The position numbers and the translations under genes are program-made. A DNA stretch of 36,907 nucleotides from Hominenteromicrobium sp900549945 (lineage in GTDB: Bacteria > Bacillota > Clostridia > Oscillospirales > Acutalibacteraceae). The stretch is taken from the NCBI GenBank assembly GCA_902472305.1, contig CABRNK010000025.1:1-36907 (forward strand), written 5' to 3'. How positions within the stretch are numbered: the first letter of the stretch is position 1; each line of letters opens with the position of its first letter. The notes under the pieces were generated by a model. That model was given only the letters and a program-made list of their open reading frames with translations, did not search any database and had not been told where the DNA came from. Of the stretch, positions 30,127 to 36,907 are shown one piece after another.

Positions 30127-31415
30127 ATACGGTAATCAGACGGGAAAGTAAGCTGCTCGGCGAAGGCTACGACTGCGTGAAGCATCCCTCCGGCCTGACG
30201 ATCCTCATTTATCCGAAGGAAAAAATGCGCAGCACCTATGCGGTGTTCGGTACGCGCTACGGCTCGATCGACAAGGTCTTCAAGCGCAGCGACGAGCCGG
30301 CAGCCGAGGCAACGCCGGCAGGCATCGCGCATTTTCTCGAGCACAAACTGTTTGAAAGCGAGGACGGCGACGCGTTCACGCGCTACGCGGCGATCGGTGC
30401 CTCCGCAAACGCATATACCTCCTTTGAAACGACGCGCTACCTGTTTTCCTGTACGGAAAACGCGGAAAAGGCGCTCGAGATTTTGCTCGATTTCGTCCAG
30501 TCGCCCTATTTTACGGCGCAGACGGTCGAGAAGGAGCAGGGCATCATCGGGCAGGAGATCAAGATGTACGACGACGATCCCCAGTGGCGCGTCCTGTTCA
30601 ATCTGCTGCGCGCTCTGTACCACACCCACCCGATCAAGGACGATATTGCGGGCACGGTCGAGAGCATCGCGGAGATCACACCCGAATACCTCTACCGCTG
30701 CTACAACACCTTTTACAATCTGAATAACATGGCGCTGTGCGTCTCGGGAAGCTGCAATGCAGCCGAGGTACTCGCGCTGTGCGATAAAATGCTGAAACAG
30801 AGCGCGCCAGTGCAGGTAGAGCGCGTCTTTGAGCCGGAGCCGGACGCGATCGTCCAGCCCGCTGTGGAGGAGCGGCTCGCCGTGGCCTCGCCGATCTTTG
30901 AGTTCGGCATCAAGGAAGCCGTGCGCGGCGAGCACCGCTCGGAAAAAGACCTTGCGGTGACGGAGGTTCTGCTTGATATCATGGCCTCCGACAGCTCACC
31001 GCTGTTTCGGCAGCTGCTTGACGCTTCGCTCATCAACGAGGCTTCGTTCAGCTACGAATACTTCGAGGGCTCCGGCTACGGCGCGGTGCTTTTCGGCGGC
31101 GAATCGAGCGACCCGCATGCGGTGTGTGCGGCAATCCGGGAGGAGATGCGCCGCCTGAAGGCGGAGGGCGTTTCCGAGGAGGATGTGCGCCGCAGCGCGA
31201 AATCGCTGTACGGCGGCAATCTTGCCGGCCTCAACAGCCCGGAAGTCATCGCGAACGCGGCGATGTCGATGGAGTTCAGCGGCCGCGAGCTTTTCCGCTA
31301 CATCGAGTGCTTTTCGGAGATCACGGCGGCGGACGTCAACGCGCGGATTCAGTCGCTTTTCAATGAGGACAAAACAGCGGTGTCCGTCATCTGGCCGCTG
31401 GAGGAAAACGCCTGA
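30123..31415 (+). CDS. yfmH: Zinc M16 peptidase YfmH
   Basis: A 430-residue M16 metallopeptidase. The inverted zinc motif is H70-F-L-E73-H74 in GIAHFLEHKLFE, with the distal glutamate in EKEQGIIGQEIKMYDDDP (about residue 140). The C-lobe has the paired R/Y motif region (SPLFRQLLDASLINEASFSYE, shown as LFRQLLDASLINEASF). It is the catalytic partner of YfmF, probably acting on a peptide or protein substrate in EF-P modification; the direct substrate is not settled by the sequence. ATG overlaps the yfmF stop. lgt follows after 32 bp in the same direction. Confidence 0.9.
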   Translation: MNTVIRRESKLLGEGYDCVKHPSGLTILIYPKEKMRSTYAVFGTRYGSIDKVFKRSDEPAAEATPAGIAHFLEHKLFESEDGDAFTRYAAIGASANAYTSFETTRYLFSCTENAEKALEILLDFVQSPYFTAQTVEKEQGIIGQEIKMYDDDPQWRVLFNLLRALYHTHPIKDDIAGTVESIAEITPEYLYRCYNTFYNLNNMALCVSGSCNAAEVLALCDKMLKQSAPVQVERVFEPEPDAIVQPAVEERLAVASPIFEFGIKEAVRGEHRSEKDLAVTEVLLDIMASDSSPLFRQLLDASLINEASFSYEYFEGSGYGAVLFGGESSDPHAVCAAIREEMRRLKAEGVSEEDVRRSAKSLYGGNLAGLNSPEVIANAAMSMEFSGRELFRYIECFSEITAADVNARIQSLFNEDKTAVSVIWPLEENA

Positions 31416-31447
31416 TTCCCGGGCGCTAAGGAAAGGATACAAAAATT

Positions 31448-32524
31448 ATGACCCATCAGGTTCAGTTTCCGGAACTCGGCATCTCGCTCGAGGTCAACCC
31501 GGTCGCGCTGCAGCTCGGCGATTTCAAAATTTACTGGTACGGCATCATCATCGGCGTCGGCTTTCTGCTCGCCGTTCTGTACGGCTTTGCATCGTGCAAA
31601 AAAATGAATATCAACAAGGACCACCTGTTTGATGCGATCATCGGCGGTTTGATCGGCGGCATCATCGGCGCGCGTCTTTACTACGTGCTGTTTTACCCGG
31701 GCGACAAGTATTTGCAGAACCCGCTTGAGATCTTCAACATCAAGGAGGGCGGCCTCGGCATTTACGGCGGCATCATCGGCGCGCTGCTCGTCGGCGGCCT
31801 GATCGCAAAATGGCGGAAGATGAATGTTTTCGCCGTGCTCGACGTGGCTTCCATCGGTTTCTTGATCGGTCAGGGCGTCGGCCGCTGGGGCAACTTTGTC
31901 AACCAAGAGGCTTTCGGTTCGGCAACGGATCTGCCGTGGGGTATGTACAGCGACCGCACGGCGCTCGAGGTTGTCGGCAATGTGCACCCATGCTTCCTGT
32001 ATGAATCGCTGCTCTGCCTGCTCGGCTTTGTCGTGCTGCATTTCTTTACGCGCAAATGCCGCCAGTACGACGGGCAGACCTTTTTGCTCTACATCGTTTG
32101 GTACGGCGTGACGCGCTTCTTTATCGAGGGCCTGCGCACGGACAGCCTGCTGCTGCCGGGCATCGACCTGCGCGTTTCGCAGGTGCTGGCGGGCGCTTCG
32201 GCGCTTGCGGCCGTCGTGCTGCTCGTCGTATTCCGCAAGTGCCGCCGTCTGAGCGGCTGCGGCAGCCGCTCTGCCATGGAGGCGAACGGCCTTCTGGTCG
32301 AGGAGGAAACGGGCACGGAGATCGATACGGCGGCGGAGAGTACGATCTTCAGCGGTATGAGCGCCAAGGAGGCGGAAAGCAAGGTCGAGGAGGGCCTCAG
32401 AAAGGCGAAATCGGCGGACGCAGAAGAGGAAAACGCGCCGGCGGCGGAGGAAGATTCCGCACCGGCTGAGGAACATACAGGCGACGCGGACGGCGAGGGG
32501 GAGAGCAATGGCGATTCGGATTGA
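31448..32524 (+). CDS. lgt: Prolipoprotein diacylglyceryl transferase with acidic C-terminal tail
   Basis: Lgt moves a diacylglyceryl group from phosphatidylglycerol to the lipobox cysteine of prelipoproteins at the membrane. The protein has about seven helices and the signature GRWGNFVNQEAFG (145-157). HPCFLYESL and the last helices (WYGVTRFFIEGLRTDSLLLPG, shown in part as TRFFIEGLRTDSL) follow. The loop that is GG-x-x-x-HGG in many Lgt proteins reads GGLGIYGG here, Tyr for His, seen in other Firmicutes too. After the last helix (about residue 268) comes an unusual 90-residue cytoplasmic tail rich in Glu, Asp, Ala and Ser; normal Lgt is about 260-290 residues. AAGGAAAGGA precedes ATG 31448. 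The end overlaps folD by 17 bp. Confidence 0.93.
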   Translation: MTHQVQFPELGISLEVNPVALQLGDFKIYWYGIIIGVGFLLAVLYGFASCKKMNINKDHLFDAIIGGLIGGIIGARLYYVLFYPGDKYLQNPLEIFNIKEGGLGIYGGIIGALLVGGLIAKWRKMNVFAVLDVASIGFLIGQGVGRWGNFVNQEAFGSATDLPWGMYSDRTALEVVGNVHPCFLYESLLCLLGFVVLHFFTRKCRQYDGQTFLLYIVWYGVTRFFIEGLRTDSLLLPGIDLRVSQVLAGASALAAVVLLVVFRKCRRLSGCGSRSAMEANGLLVEEETGTEIDTAAESTIFSGMSAKEAESKVEEGLRKAKSADAEEENAPAAEEDSAPAEEHTGDADGEGESNGDSD

Positions 32525-33380
32525 CGGCAAGGCCGTCGCGGCACAGGTGCGGGCGCAGGTCGCGCAGGATGCAGCCGCGCTCAAGGCGCGCGGCGTGCAG
32601 CCCGGCATGGCCGTCGTACTCGTCGGAGACGATCCGGCCTCGAAGATCTATGTGAACAACAAGAAAAAGGCGTGCGCGGAAACGGGCATCTATTCCGAAG
32701 AGCACATTCTGCCCGCGGAAACGACGCAGGAAGAGCTGCTCGCACTGATCGAAAAGCTGAATGCGGATGAAAAAATCCACGGCATTCTCGTGCAGTCCCC
32801 GCTGCCGAAGCATCTGGACGAAAAGCTCGTGGTCGAGCATATCGACCCGCGCAAGGATGTCGACGCCTTCCACGCGTACAACGTGGGGCGGATCATGATC
32901 GGCGACTACACGTTCCTGCCCTGCACGCCGGCCGGCGTCATCGAGCTGATCCGCTCGGCCGGTGTTGTGATCGAAGGCAAAAGCTGCGTCGTTGTCGGCC
33001 GCAGCAATATCGTCGGCAAGCCGATGGCGATGCTGCTCCTGCACTGCAACGGCACGGTCACGATCTGCCACAGCCGCACGAAGAACCTCGCGGAAATCTG
33101 CCGCGGGGCGGACATTCTTGTCGCGGCGGTCGGCAGGGCGAAAATGATCACGGCGGATATGGTGAAGCCGGGCGCCGTCGTGATCGATGTGGGCATGAAC
33201 CGGGACGAGAACGGCTGGCTGTGCGGCGACGTGGATTTTGACGCGGTCGAGCCGGTCGCGTCGTACATCACGCCGGTGCCCGGCGGCGTCGGCCCGATGA
33301 CGATTGCGATGCTGATGAAAAATGCAGTGCGCGCGGCGGAGCTCCAGTGCGGGGCCGCCGCGTGCGAGGGAAATGCGTGA
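32508..33380 (+). CDS. folD: Bifunctional methylenetetrahydrofolate dehydrogenase/cyclohydrolase
   Basis: FolD interconverts 5,10-methylene-, methenyl- and 10-formyl-tetrahydrofolate for purine and formate metabolism. The 290 residues contain the active-site pair Y48/K52 (SKIYVNNKKKACAETG), GILVQSPLPKHL, the VDAFH segment, PCTPAGVIELI, the NADP motif VVGRSNIVGKPMAMLL and the C-terminal PVPGGVGPMTIAML. Identity is certain. ATG 32508 has GAGGGGGAG upstream and lies inside the last codons of lgt. dxs follows after 85 bp; xseA, xseB and ispA, which often lie between these genes in Clostridia, are absent. Confidence 0.97.
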   Translation: MAIRIDGKAVAAQVRAQVAQDAAALKARGVQPGMAVVLVGDDPASKIYVNNKKKACAETGIYSEEHILPAETTQEELLALIEKLNADEKIHGILVQSPLPKHLDEKLVVEHIDPRKDVDAFHAYNVGRIMIGDYTFLPCTPAGVIELIRSAGVVIEGKSCVVVGRSNIVGKPMAMLLLHCNGTVTICHSRTKNLAEICRGADILVAAVGRAKMITADMVKPGAVVIDVGMNRDENGWLCGDVDFDAVEPVASYITPVPGGVGPMTIAMLMKNAVRAAELQCGAAACEGNA

Positions 33381-33465
33381 GTGCTGCTTTCACGCCGCGT
33401 TTGGGCCGCTTTGTCCGGCAGTGCACGGATCAGGCGGCGCAAATCCGATAGAAAGAGTGATAGAA

Positions 33466-35322
33466 ATGGGGGCATTGCTCCAGAATATAAAGGCTCCGAA
33501 CGACGTCAAGAAGATTGCAGACGCAGAACTTCCGGCGCTGTGCGAGGAGCTGCGGGAAAAAATTATCGATACGGTTGCGGATAACGGCGGCCATTTGGCC
33601 TCGAATCTCGGCGTAGTGGAGCTGACAGTCGCGCTGCACCGCGTTTTCACGCTGCCCGAGGATGCGATCGTCTGGGATGTCGGGCATCAATCCTACGCGC
33701 ACAAGCTGCTGACCGGTCGTGCCGAGGCATTTTCCACACTGCGGCAGGAGGGCGGGCTGTCAGGCTTTCCGTCCCGCTCGGAAAGTACGTGCGACCCGTT
33801 TACGACGGGGCACAGCAGCGCGTCGATTTCTTCGGCGCTCGGGCTTTCGGTTGCGAAATCCCTCTCCGGCGAGCCGGGGCATGTGATCGCGGTGATCGGC
33901 GACGGCGCGCTGACCGGCGGCCTCGCCTACGAGGGCCTCAACAATGCCGGCCGGCTGAACCGGAATTTGATTGTGATTTTGAACGATAACGCGATGTCGA
34001 TTTCCAAAAATGTCGGCTCGATGGCGCGCTATCTCTCTTATGTGCGCGCAAAGCCGGGCTATCTCAGTGCGAAAGACAGCGTGGAGGCGGCGCTCTGCCG
34101 CGTGCCGAAAATCGGTGAATCCATGGCGTCCGGCGTCCGGCGCGTGAAAAATGTCGTTAAAAAGAATATTTTCAACACGACGATTTTTCAGGATATGGGC
34201 TTCAGCTACTATGGGCCGTTCGACGGGCACGATTTGAAGGAGCTGGTCTCCGTTCTGAACACGGCGAAGTCGATCGACAAGCCAGTGCTCATTCACATCC
34301 GAACCTATAAAGGCCGCGGCTACAAATACGCGGAGAACGACCCGGGCATGTACCATGGCCTTCCGGCGTTCGACCGGGAAAAGGGCGCCGGAGAGGCCGG
34401 AACGCAGGGATTCTCTCATGCGTTCGGCGAGACGATGTGCGCGCTTGCCTCGGCAAATGAAAAAATTTGCGCCGTTACGGCTGCGATGGAGGCGGGGACG
34501 GGGCTCTCCGAATTCCGCGAAAAATTCCGCAGCCGCTTTTTCGACGTCGGCATCGCGGAGGAGCACGCCGTCACCTTCTGTGCTGGTCTGGCGCGCGGCG
34601 GGATGATCCCGGTATTTGCCGTGTATTCCACATTTTTGCAGCGCGCGTACGACCAGCTCATCCACGATGCCGCGCTGCAAAAGCTCAAGGTGATTCTGGC
34701 AATCGACCGCGCGGGCGTCGTCGGCGAGGACGGCCGCACGCATCAGGGCGTTTTTGACGTCGCGTTTCTGCATACGATACCCGGCATTCACGTCTATGCG
34801 CCGACGTATTACGACGAGCTTTCGGACAACCTCAGCGACTGCGTCGAGGGAGAAAGCCGTCTCTATGCCGTGCGCTATCCGCGCGGGAAGGCGCTTTACC
34901 GCCCCGCGGGGTACAAGCTCTCCGGCAGGCCGTTCGGCGTGTACGGAAGCACAGAATCACAGGTTGCGGTTGTGACGTACGGCCGCCTGTTTTCCTTTGC
35001 CTACGAGGCGATGCAGACGCTTGCGGTGTCCGGCATAAAATGTAAGGTGATAAAGCTCAACCGGATCATCCCGCTCGATCCCGAGGTCTTGCAGATTCTG
35101 ACGGGCTGCAAAACCGTGTTCTTCTTCGAGGAGGGCATCCGCGCGGGCGGCGTGGCGGAATGTCTCGGCGGCGCGCTCGCGGAGGCCGGCTTCTCCGGCC
35201 GCTACGTGATGCGCTGCATCGAGGACGGCTTTATCCGGCACGCGCCGATGTTCCGCATTTTGGAGCGCCTCGGTCTCGATCAGGCCGGCATGCTCCGCAC
35301 CATACGCGAGAATCTGAAATAG
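33466..35322 (+). CDS. dxs: 1-deoxy-D-xylulose-5-phosphate synthase
   Basis: Dxs condenses pyruvate and glyceraldehyde-3-phosphate, opening the MEP isoprenoid pathway. The 618-residue protein has H43 in NGGHLASNLGVVELTVALH, the thiamine diphosphate motif GDGALTGG...NDNAMSIS (GDG at 145-147, N at 173-175), DGHDLKEL, the transketolase glutamate in GIAEEHAVTFCAGLA and DRAGVVGEDGRTHQGVFD. The frame is open back to 33322 inside folD, but ATG 33466 starts the family sequence (MGALLQNIKAPNDVKK), with AGAAAGAGTG before it. tlyA follows after 15 bp. Identity is certain. Confidence 0.97.
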   Translation: MGALLQNIKAPNDVKKIADAELPALCEELREKIIDTVADNGGHLASNLGVVELTVALHRVFTLPEDAIVWDVGHQSYAHKLLTGRAEAFSTLRQEGGLSGFPSRSESTCDPFTTGHSSASISSALGLSVAKSLSGEPGHVIAVIGDGALTGGLAYEGLNNAGRLNRNLIVILNDNAMSISKNVGSMARYLSYVRAKPGYLSAKDSVEAALCRVPKIGESMASGVRRVKNVVKKNIFNTTIFQDMGFSYYGPFDGHDLKELVSVLNTAKSIDKPVLIHIRTYKGRGYKYAENDPGMYHGLPAFDREKGAGEAGTQGFSHAFGETMCALASANEKICAVTAAMEAGTGLSEFREKFRSRFFDVGIAEEHAVTFCAGLARGGMIPVFAVYSTFLQRAYDQLIHDAALQKLKVILAIDRAGVVGEDGRTHQGVFDVAFLHTIPGIHVYAPTYYDELSDNLSDCVEGESRLYAVRYPRGKALYRPAGYKLSGRPFGVYGSTESQVAVVTYGRLFSFAYEAMQTLAVSGIKCKVIKLNRIIPLDPEVLQILTGCKTVFFFEEGIRAGGVAECLGGALAEAGFSGRYVMRCIEDGFIRHAPMFRILERLGLDQAGMLRTIRENLK

Positions 35323-35337
35323 AAATGATGGTTGAAC

Positions 35338-36150
35338 ATGAAAAAGAGAATCGACGTCCTGTTGTTTGAGCGCGGGCTTGTGCCGAGCCGTGAAAAGGCG
35401 CGTGCGCTCATCATGGCAGGCAGCGTTTATGTGAATAATCAGAAATTTGACAAGCCGGGCGACACCGTCAGCGACGACGCGGCGATCGAGGTGCGCGGCA
35501 GCGCGCTGAAATACGTGAGCCGCGGCGGCTTGAAGCTCGAAAAGGCCATGCAGCTTTTTCCGATCACGCTGGAGGGAAAAACCTGCATGGACGTCGGCGC
35601 ATCAACCGGCGGTTTCACCGACTGCATGCTGCAGAACGGCGCGGAAAAGGTGTACAGCGTCGACGTGGGCTACGGGCAGCTTGCATGGCAGCTTAGGCAG
35701 GACCCGCGCGTCGTAAACCTCGAGCGCACGAACGCGCGCTACCTGACGCGCGAGCAGGTGCCGGAGGAGATCGACTTTTTCTCGGTGGACGTGTCGTTCA
35801 TCTCGCTGAAAATTATTCTGCCCGCCGTGCGGCCGCTGCTGAAAGACGGCGGGCAGGCCGTCTGCCTGATTAAGCCGCAGTTTGAGGCGGGGCGCGAAAA
35901 GGTCGGCAAAAAGGGCGTTGTGCGCGATAAGGCGGTGCACGAGGATGTCGTCGAGACGATCTGCGGCTTTGCGCTTCAAAACGGCTACTCCGTGCTCGGC
36001 CTCACCTTTTCACCAGTCAAGGGGCCGGAGGGCAACATCGAATACCTCGTCTATCTTGAAAAAAGCGGCGCGCCCGTGCGTATGGCGGAGGAAACACCGC
36101 ACGGCGTTGTGGAAGCGTCGCACGCGGCGCTGGACACGAGGAATATATAA
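35338..36150 (+). CDS. tlyA: TlyA family rRNA 2'-O-methyltransferase
   Basis: TlyA methylates ribose 2'-OH groups of rRNA (in mycobacteria 16S C1409 and 23S C1920). The 270-residue protein has an N-terminal S4 RNA-binding domain (RIDVLLFERGLVPSREKARALI) and an FtsJ/RrmJ-type Rossmann methyltransferase. The SAM site is MDVGASTGGFTDCML, with VYSVDVGYGQLAW and the acidic FFSVDVSFISLK. CLIKPQFEAGREKVGKKGVV follows, with the catalytic lysine. ATG 35338 is the family start, though only a weak GATGG precedes it; the in-frame TTG 35332 is less likely. Neighbours dxs and nadK are the classical context. Confidence 0.94.
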   Translation: MKKRIDVLLFERGLVPSREKARALIMAGSVYVNNQKFDKPGDTVSDDAAIEVRGSALKYVSRGGLKLEKAMQLFPITLEGKTCMDVGASTGGFTDCMLQNGAEKVYSVDVGYGQLAWQLRQDPRVVNLERTNARYLTREQVPEEIDFFSVDVSFISLKIILPAVRPLLKDGGQAVCLIKPQFEAGREKVGKKGVVRDKAVHEDVVETICGFALQNGYSVLGLTFSPVKGPEGNIEYLVYLEKSGAPVRMAEETPHGVVEASHAALDTRNI

Positions 36151-36191
36151 TTTTCGCGCGCTTCAACACGGCGCAGAAAGGAACAGCTCCG

Positions 36192-36907
36192 ATGAAAATT
36201 GCGGTTATACCGAACCTCGACAAGCGCGATGCGGCGGAATACACGGCGCGTATCGTCGCCCTGCTGCGGCAGAACGGCGCGGAGGTGCTGATGCACGCGT
36301 CGCTGGCCGAGCGCTATAAGGGCGCGGTTCCGTGCGCCTCGCATGAGGACATGGCCGCGCGCTGCGACATCGTTATCGCGGTCGGCGGCGACGGCACGAT
36401 CATCCACACGGCGAAGCATGCCTCGCGCGCCGAAAAGCCGATTCTTGGGGTGAATCTCGGGCGGCTCGGCTTTCTGGCCGGCGTGGAGCGCGACGAGCTG
36501 TATCTGCTGCGCCGGCTGTTCAGCGGCGACTACACCGTGCGGCGGCGCATGATGCTGGAGATCACGGTGAACGGCGATAAGGGGGAGCACACCTACTGCG
36601 CGCTGAACGACGCCGTGGTTTCGGGGGCACAGTCTAAAATATTCGATTTCGGCCTTTCCGTGGACGGCTCGGAGATGTACCGCTTCCGGGCGGACGGCTT
36701 GATTTTTGCGACGCCCACCGGCTCGACGGCATACTCGCTTTCGGCCGGCGGCCCGGTGCTGGACCCGGAGATGGACGGCATCGTTTTCACACCGATCTGC
36801 CCGCACTCCCTCTTTAACCGCAGTACGGTATTCAGTGCCGACAAGCGCCTGACCGTCTCTGCCGACAGCGAGTACCGCGGCGGCGTTTATCTGACGGTGG
36901 ACAGATC
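36192..36907 (+). CDS. nadK: NAD kinase, 3' end cut by the window
   Basis: NAD kinase phosphorylates NAD to NADP. About 238 codons are visible, running off the right edge without a stop. The conserved motifs are all present: VIAVGGDGTIIHTAK (GGDG at 65-68), GVNLGRLGFLAGVE, YCALNDAVV (NDAVV ligand), and FRADGLIFATPTGSTAYSL, followed by AGGPVLDPEMDGIVFTPICP. Full-length enzymes are about 285 residues, so some 45 are missing. AAAGGAAC lies 10 bp before ATG 36192. The last five bases, AGATC, might be adapter instead of gene. argR and recN usually follow in Clostridia and would lie beyond the edge. Confidence 0.95.
   Translation, partial: MKIAVIPNLDKRDAAEYTARIVALLRQNGAEVLMHASLAERYKGAVPCASHEDMAARCDIVIAVGGDGTIIHTAKHASRAEKPILGVNLGRLGFLAGVERDELYLLRRLFSGDYTVRRRMMLEITVNGDKGEHTYCALNDAVVSGAQSKIFDFGLSVDGSEMYRFRADGLIFATPTGSTAYSLSAGGPVLDPEMDGIVFTPICPHSLFNRSTVFSADKRLTVSADSEYRGGVYLTVDR

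Noticed and set aside
33322..33465. 48-codon upstream extension of dxs into folD
   Set aside because: The extension is the out-of-frame reading of folD; the Dxs family begins at 33466, which has a ribosome site.
1..36907. CRISPR arrays, tRNA or rRNA genes, phage or complete insertion sequences
   Set aside because: No repeated spacer pattern, cloverleaf with CCA-type arms, rRNA segment, transposase or integrase was recognised on either strand.

Overview
This is a piece of GC-rich chromosomal DNA from a low-GC-type Gram-positive anaerobe, most likely an uncultured or gut Clostridia (Oscillospirales/Ruminococcaceae-like). The evidence is a tyrosine T-box leader, RNase M5, the YfmF/YfmH M16 pair, DUF6171 and DUF3795 small proteins, a folD-dxs-tlyA-nadK run and consensus SigA promoters. 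The genus cannot be fixed from the sequence alone. The first 26 bases are Illumina adapter, and the last five could be the start of the opposite adapter, so this is a whole assembly contig with an untrimmed end.

Left end (27-5592, + strand): the edge of a surface polysaccharide cluster. It holds the C-terminal part of a Wzx-type flippase, an Fe-S/FrhB-like protein split into two ORFs, and the GDP-fucose enzymes Gmd, Fcl and ManC. An AT-rich gap with possible gene debris and a strong terminator closes the cluster.

5899-12391 (- strand): a housekeeping block. A promoter at about 12.37 kb drives DUF1294, a HAD phosphatase, comEC, holA and rnmV. tyrS follows with its own consensus promoter, whose -35 box contains the rnmV stop codon, and a complete tyrosine-specific T-box leader.

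12436-16204 (+): a secreted or anchored GHL10-type glycoside hydrolase, then an XRE-cupin regulator and an acyl-CoA synthetase, ended by a strong bidirectional terminator. 16210-20272 (-): an ABC-F ATPase, the tRNA methylthiotransferase MtaB and a frameshifted aadA-like adenylyltransferase. A divergent promoter pair starts the next + block: a TIM-barrel sugar isomerase-like protein, NrdR and a Cys-rich DUF3795 protein. A MATE transporter lies on the - strand.

23662-28709 (+): an arabinoside-utilisation gene (GH51 arabinofuranosidase) behind an AraR-like operator, a coupled DUF6171 protein, a zinc alcohol dehydrogenase whose promoter is nested in the preceding terminator, an ArsP_2/manganese-type metal exporter and a nucleotidyltransferase. 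28778-36907 (+): a tightly packed probable operon, yfmF-yfmH-lgt-folD-dxs-tlyA-nadK, cut by the window end inside nadK.

No CRISPR array, prophage, intact insertion sequence, rRNA or tRNA was seen. I found no convincing wholly new multi-gene system. The best leads are regulatory architectures (terminator-nested promoter, AraR-like site, XRE operator), a ComEC without metal ligands, a TyrRS with an altered HIGH motif, the split FrhB protein and the frameshifted aadA-like gene.
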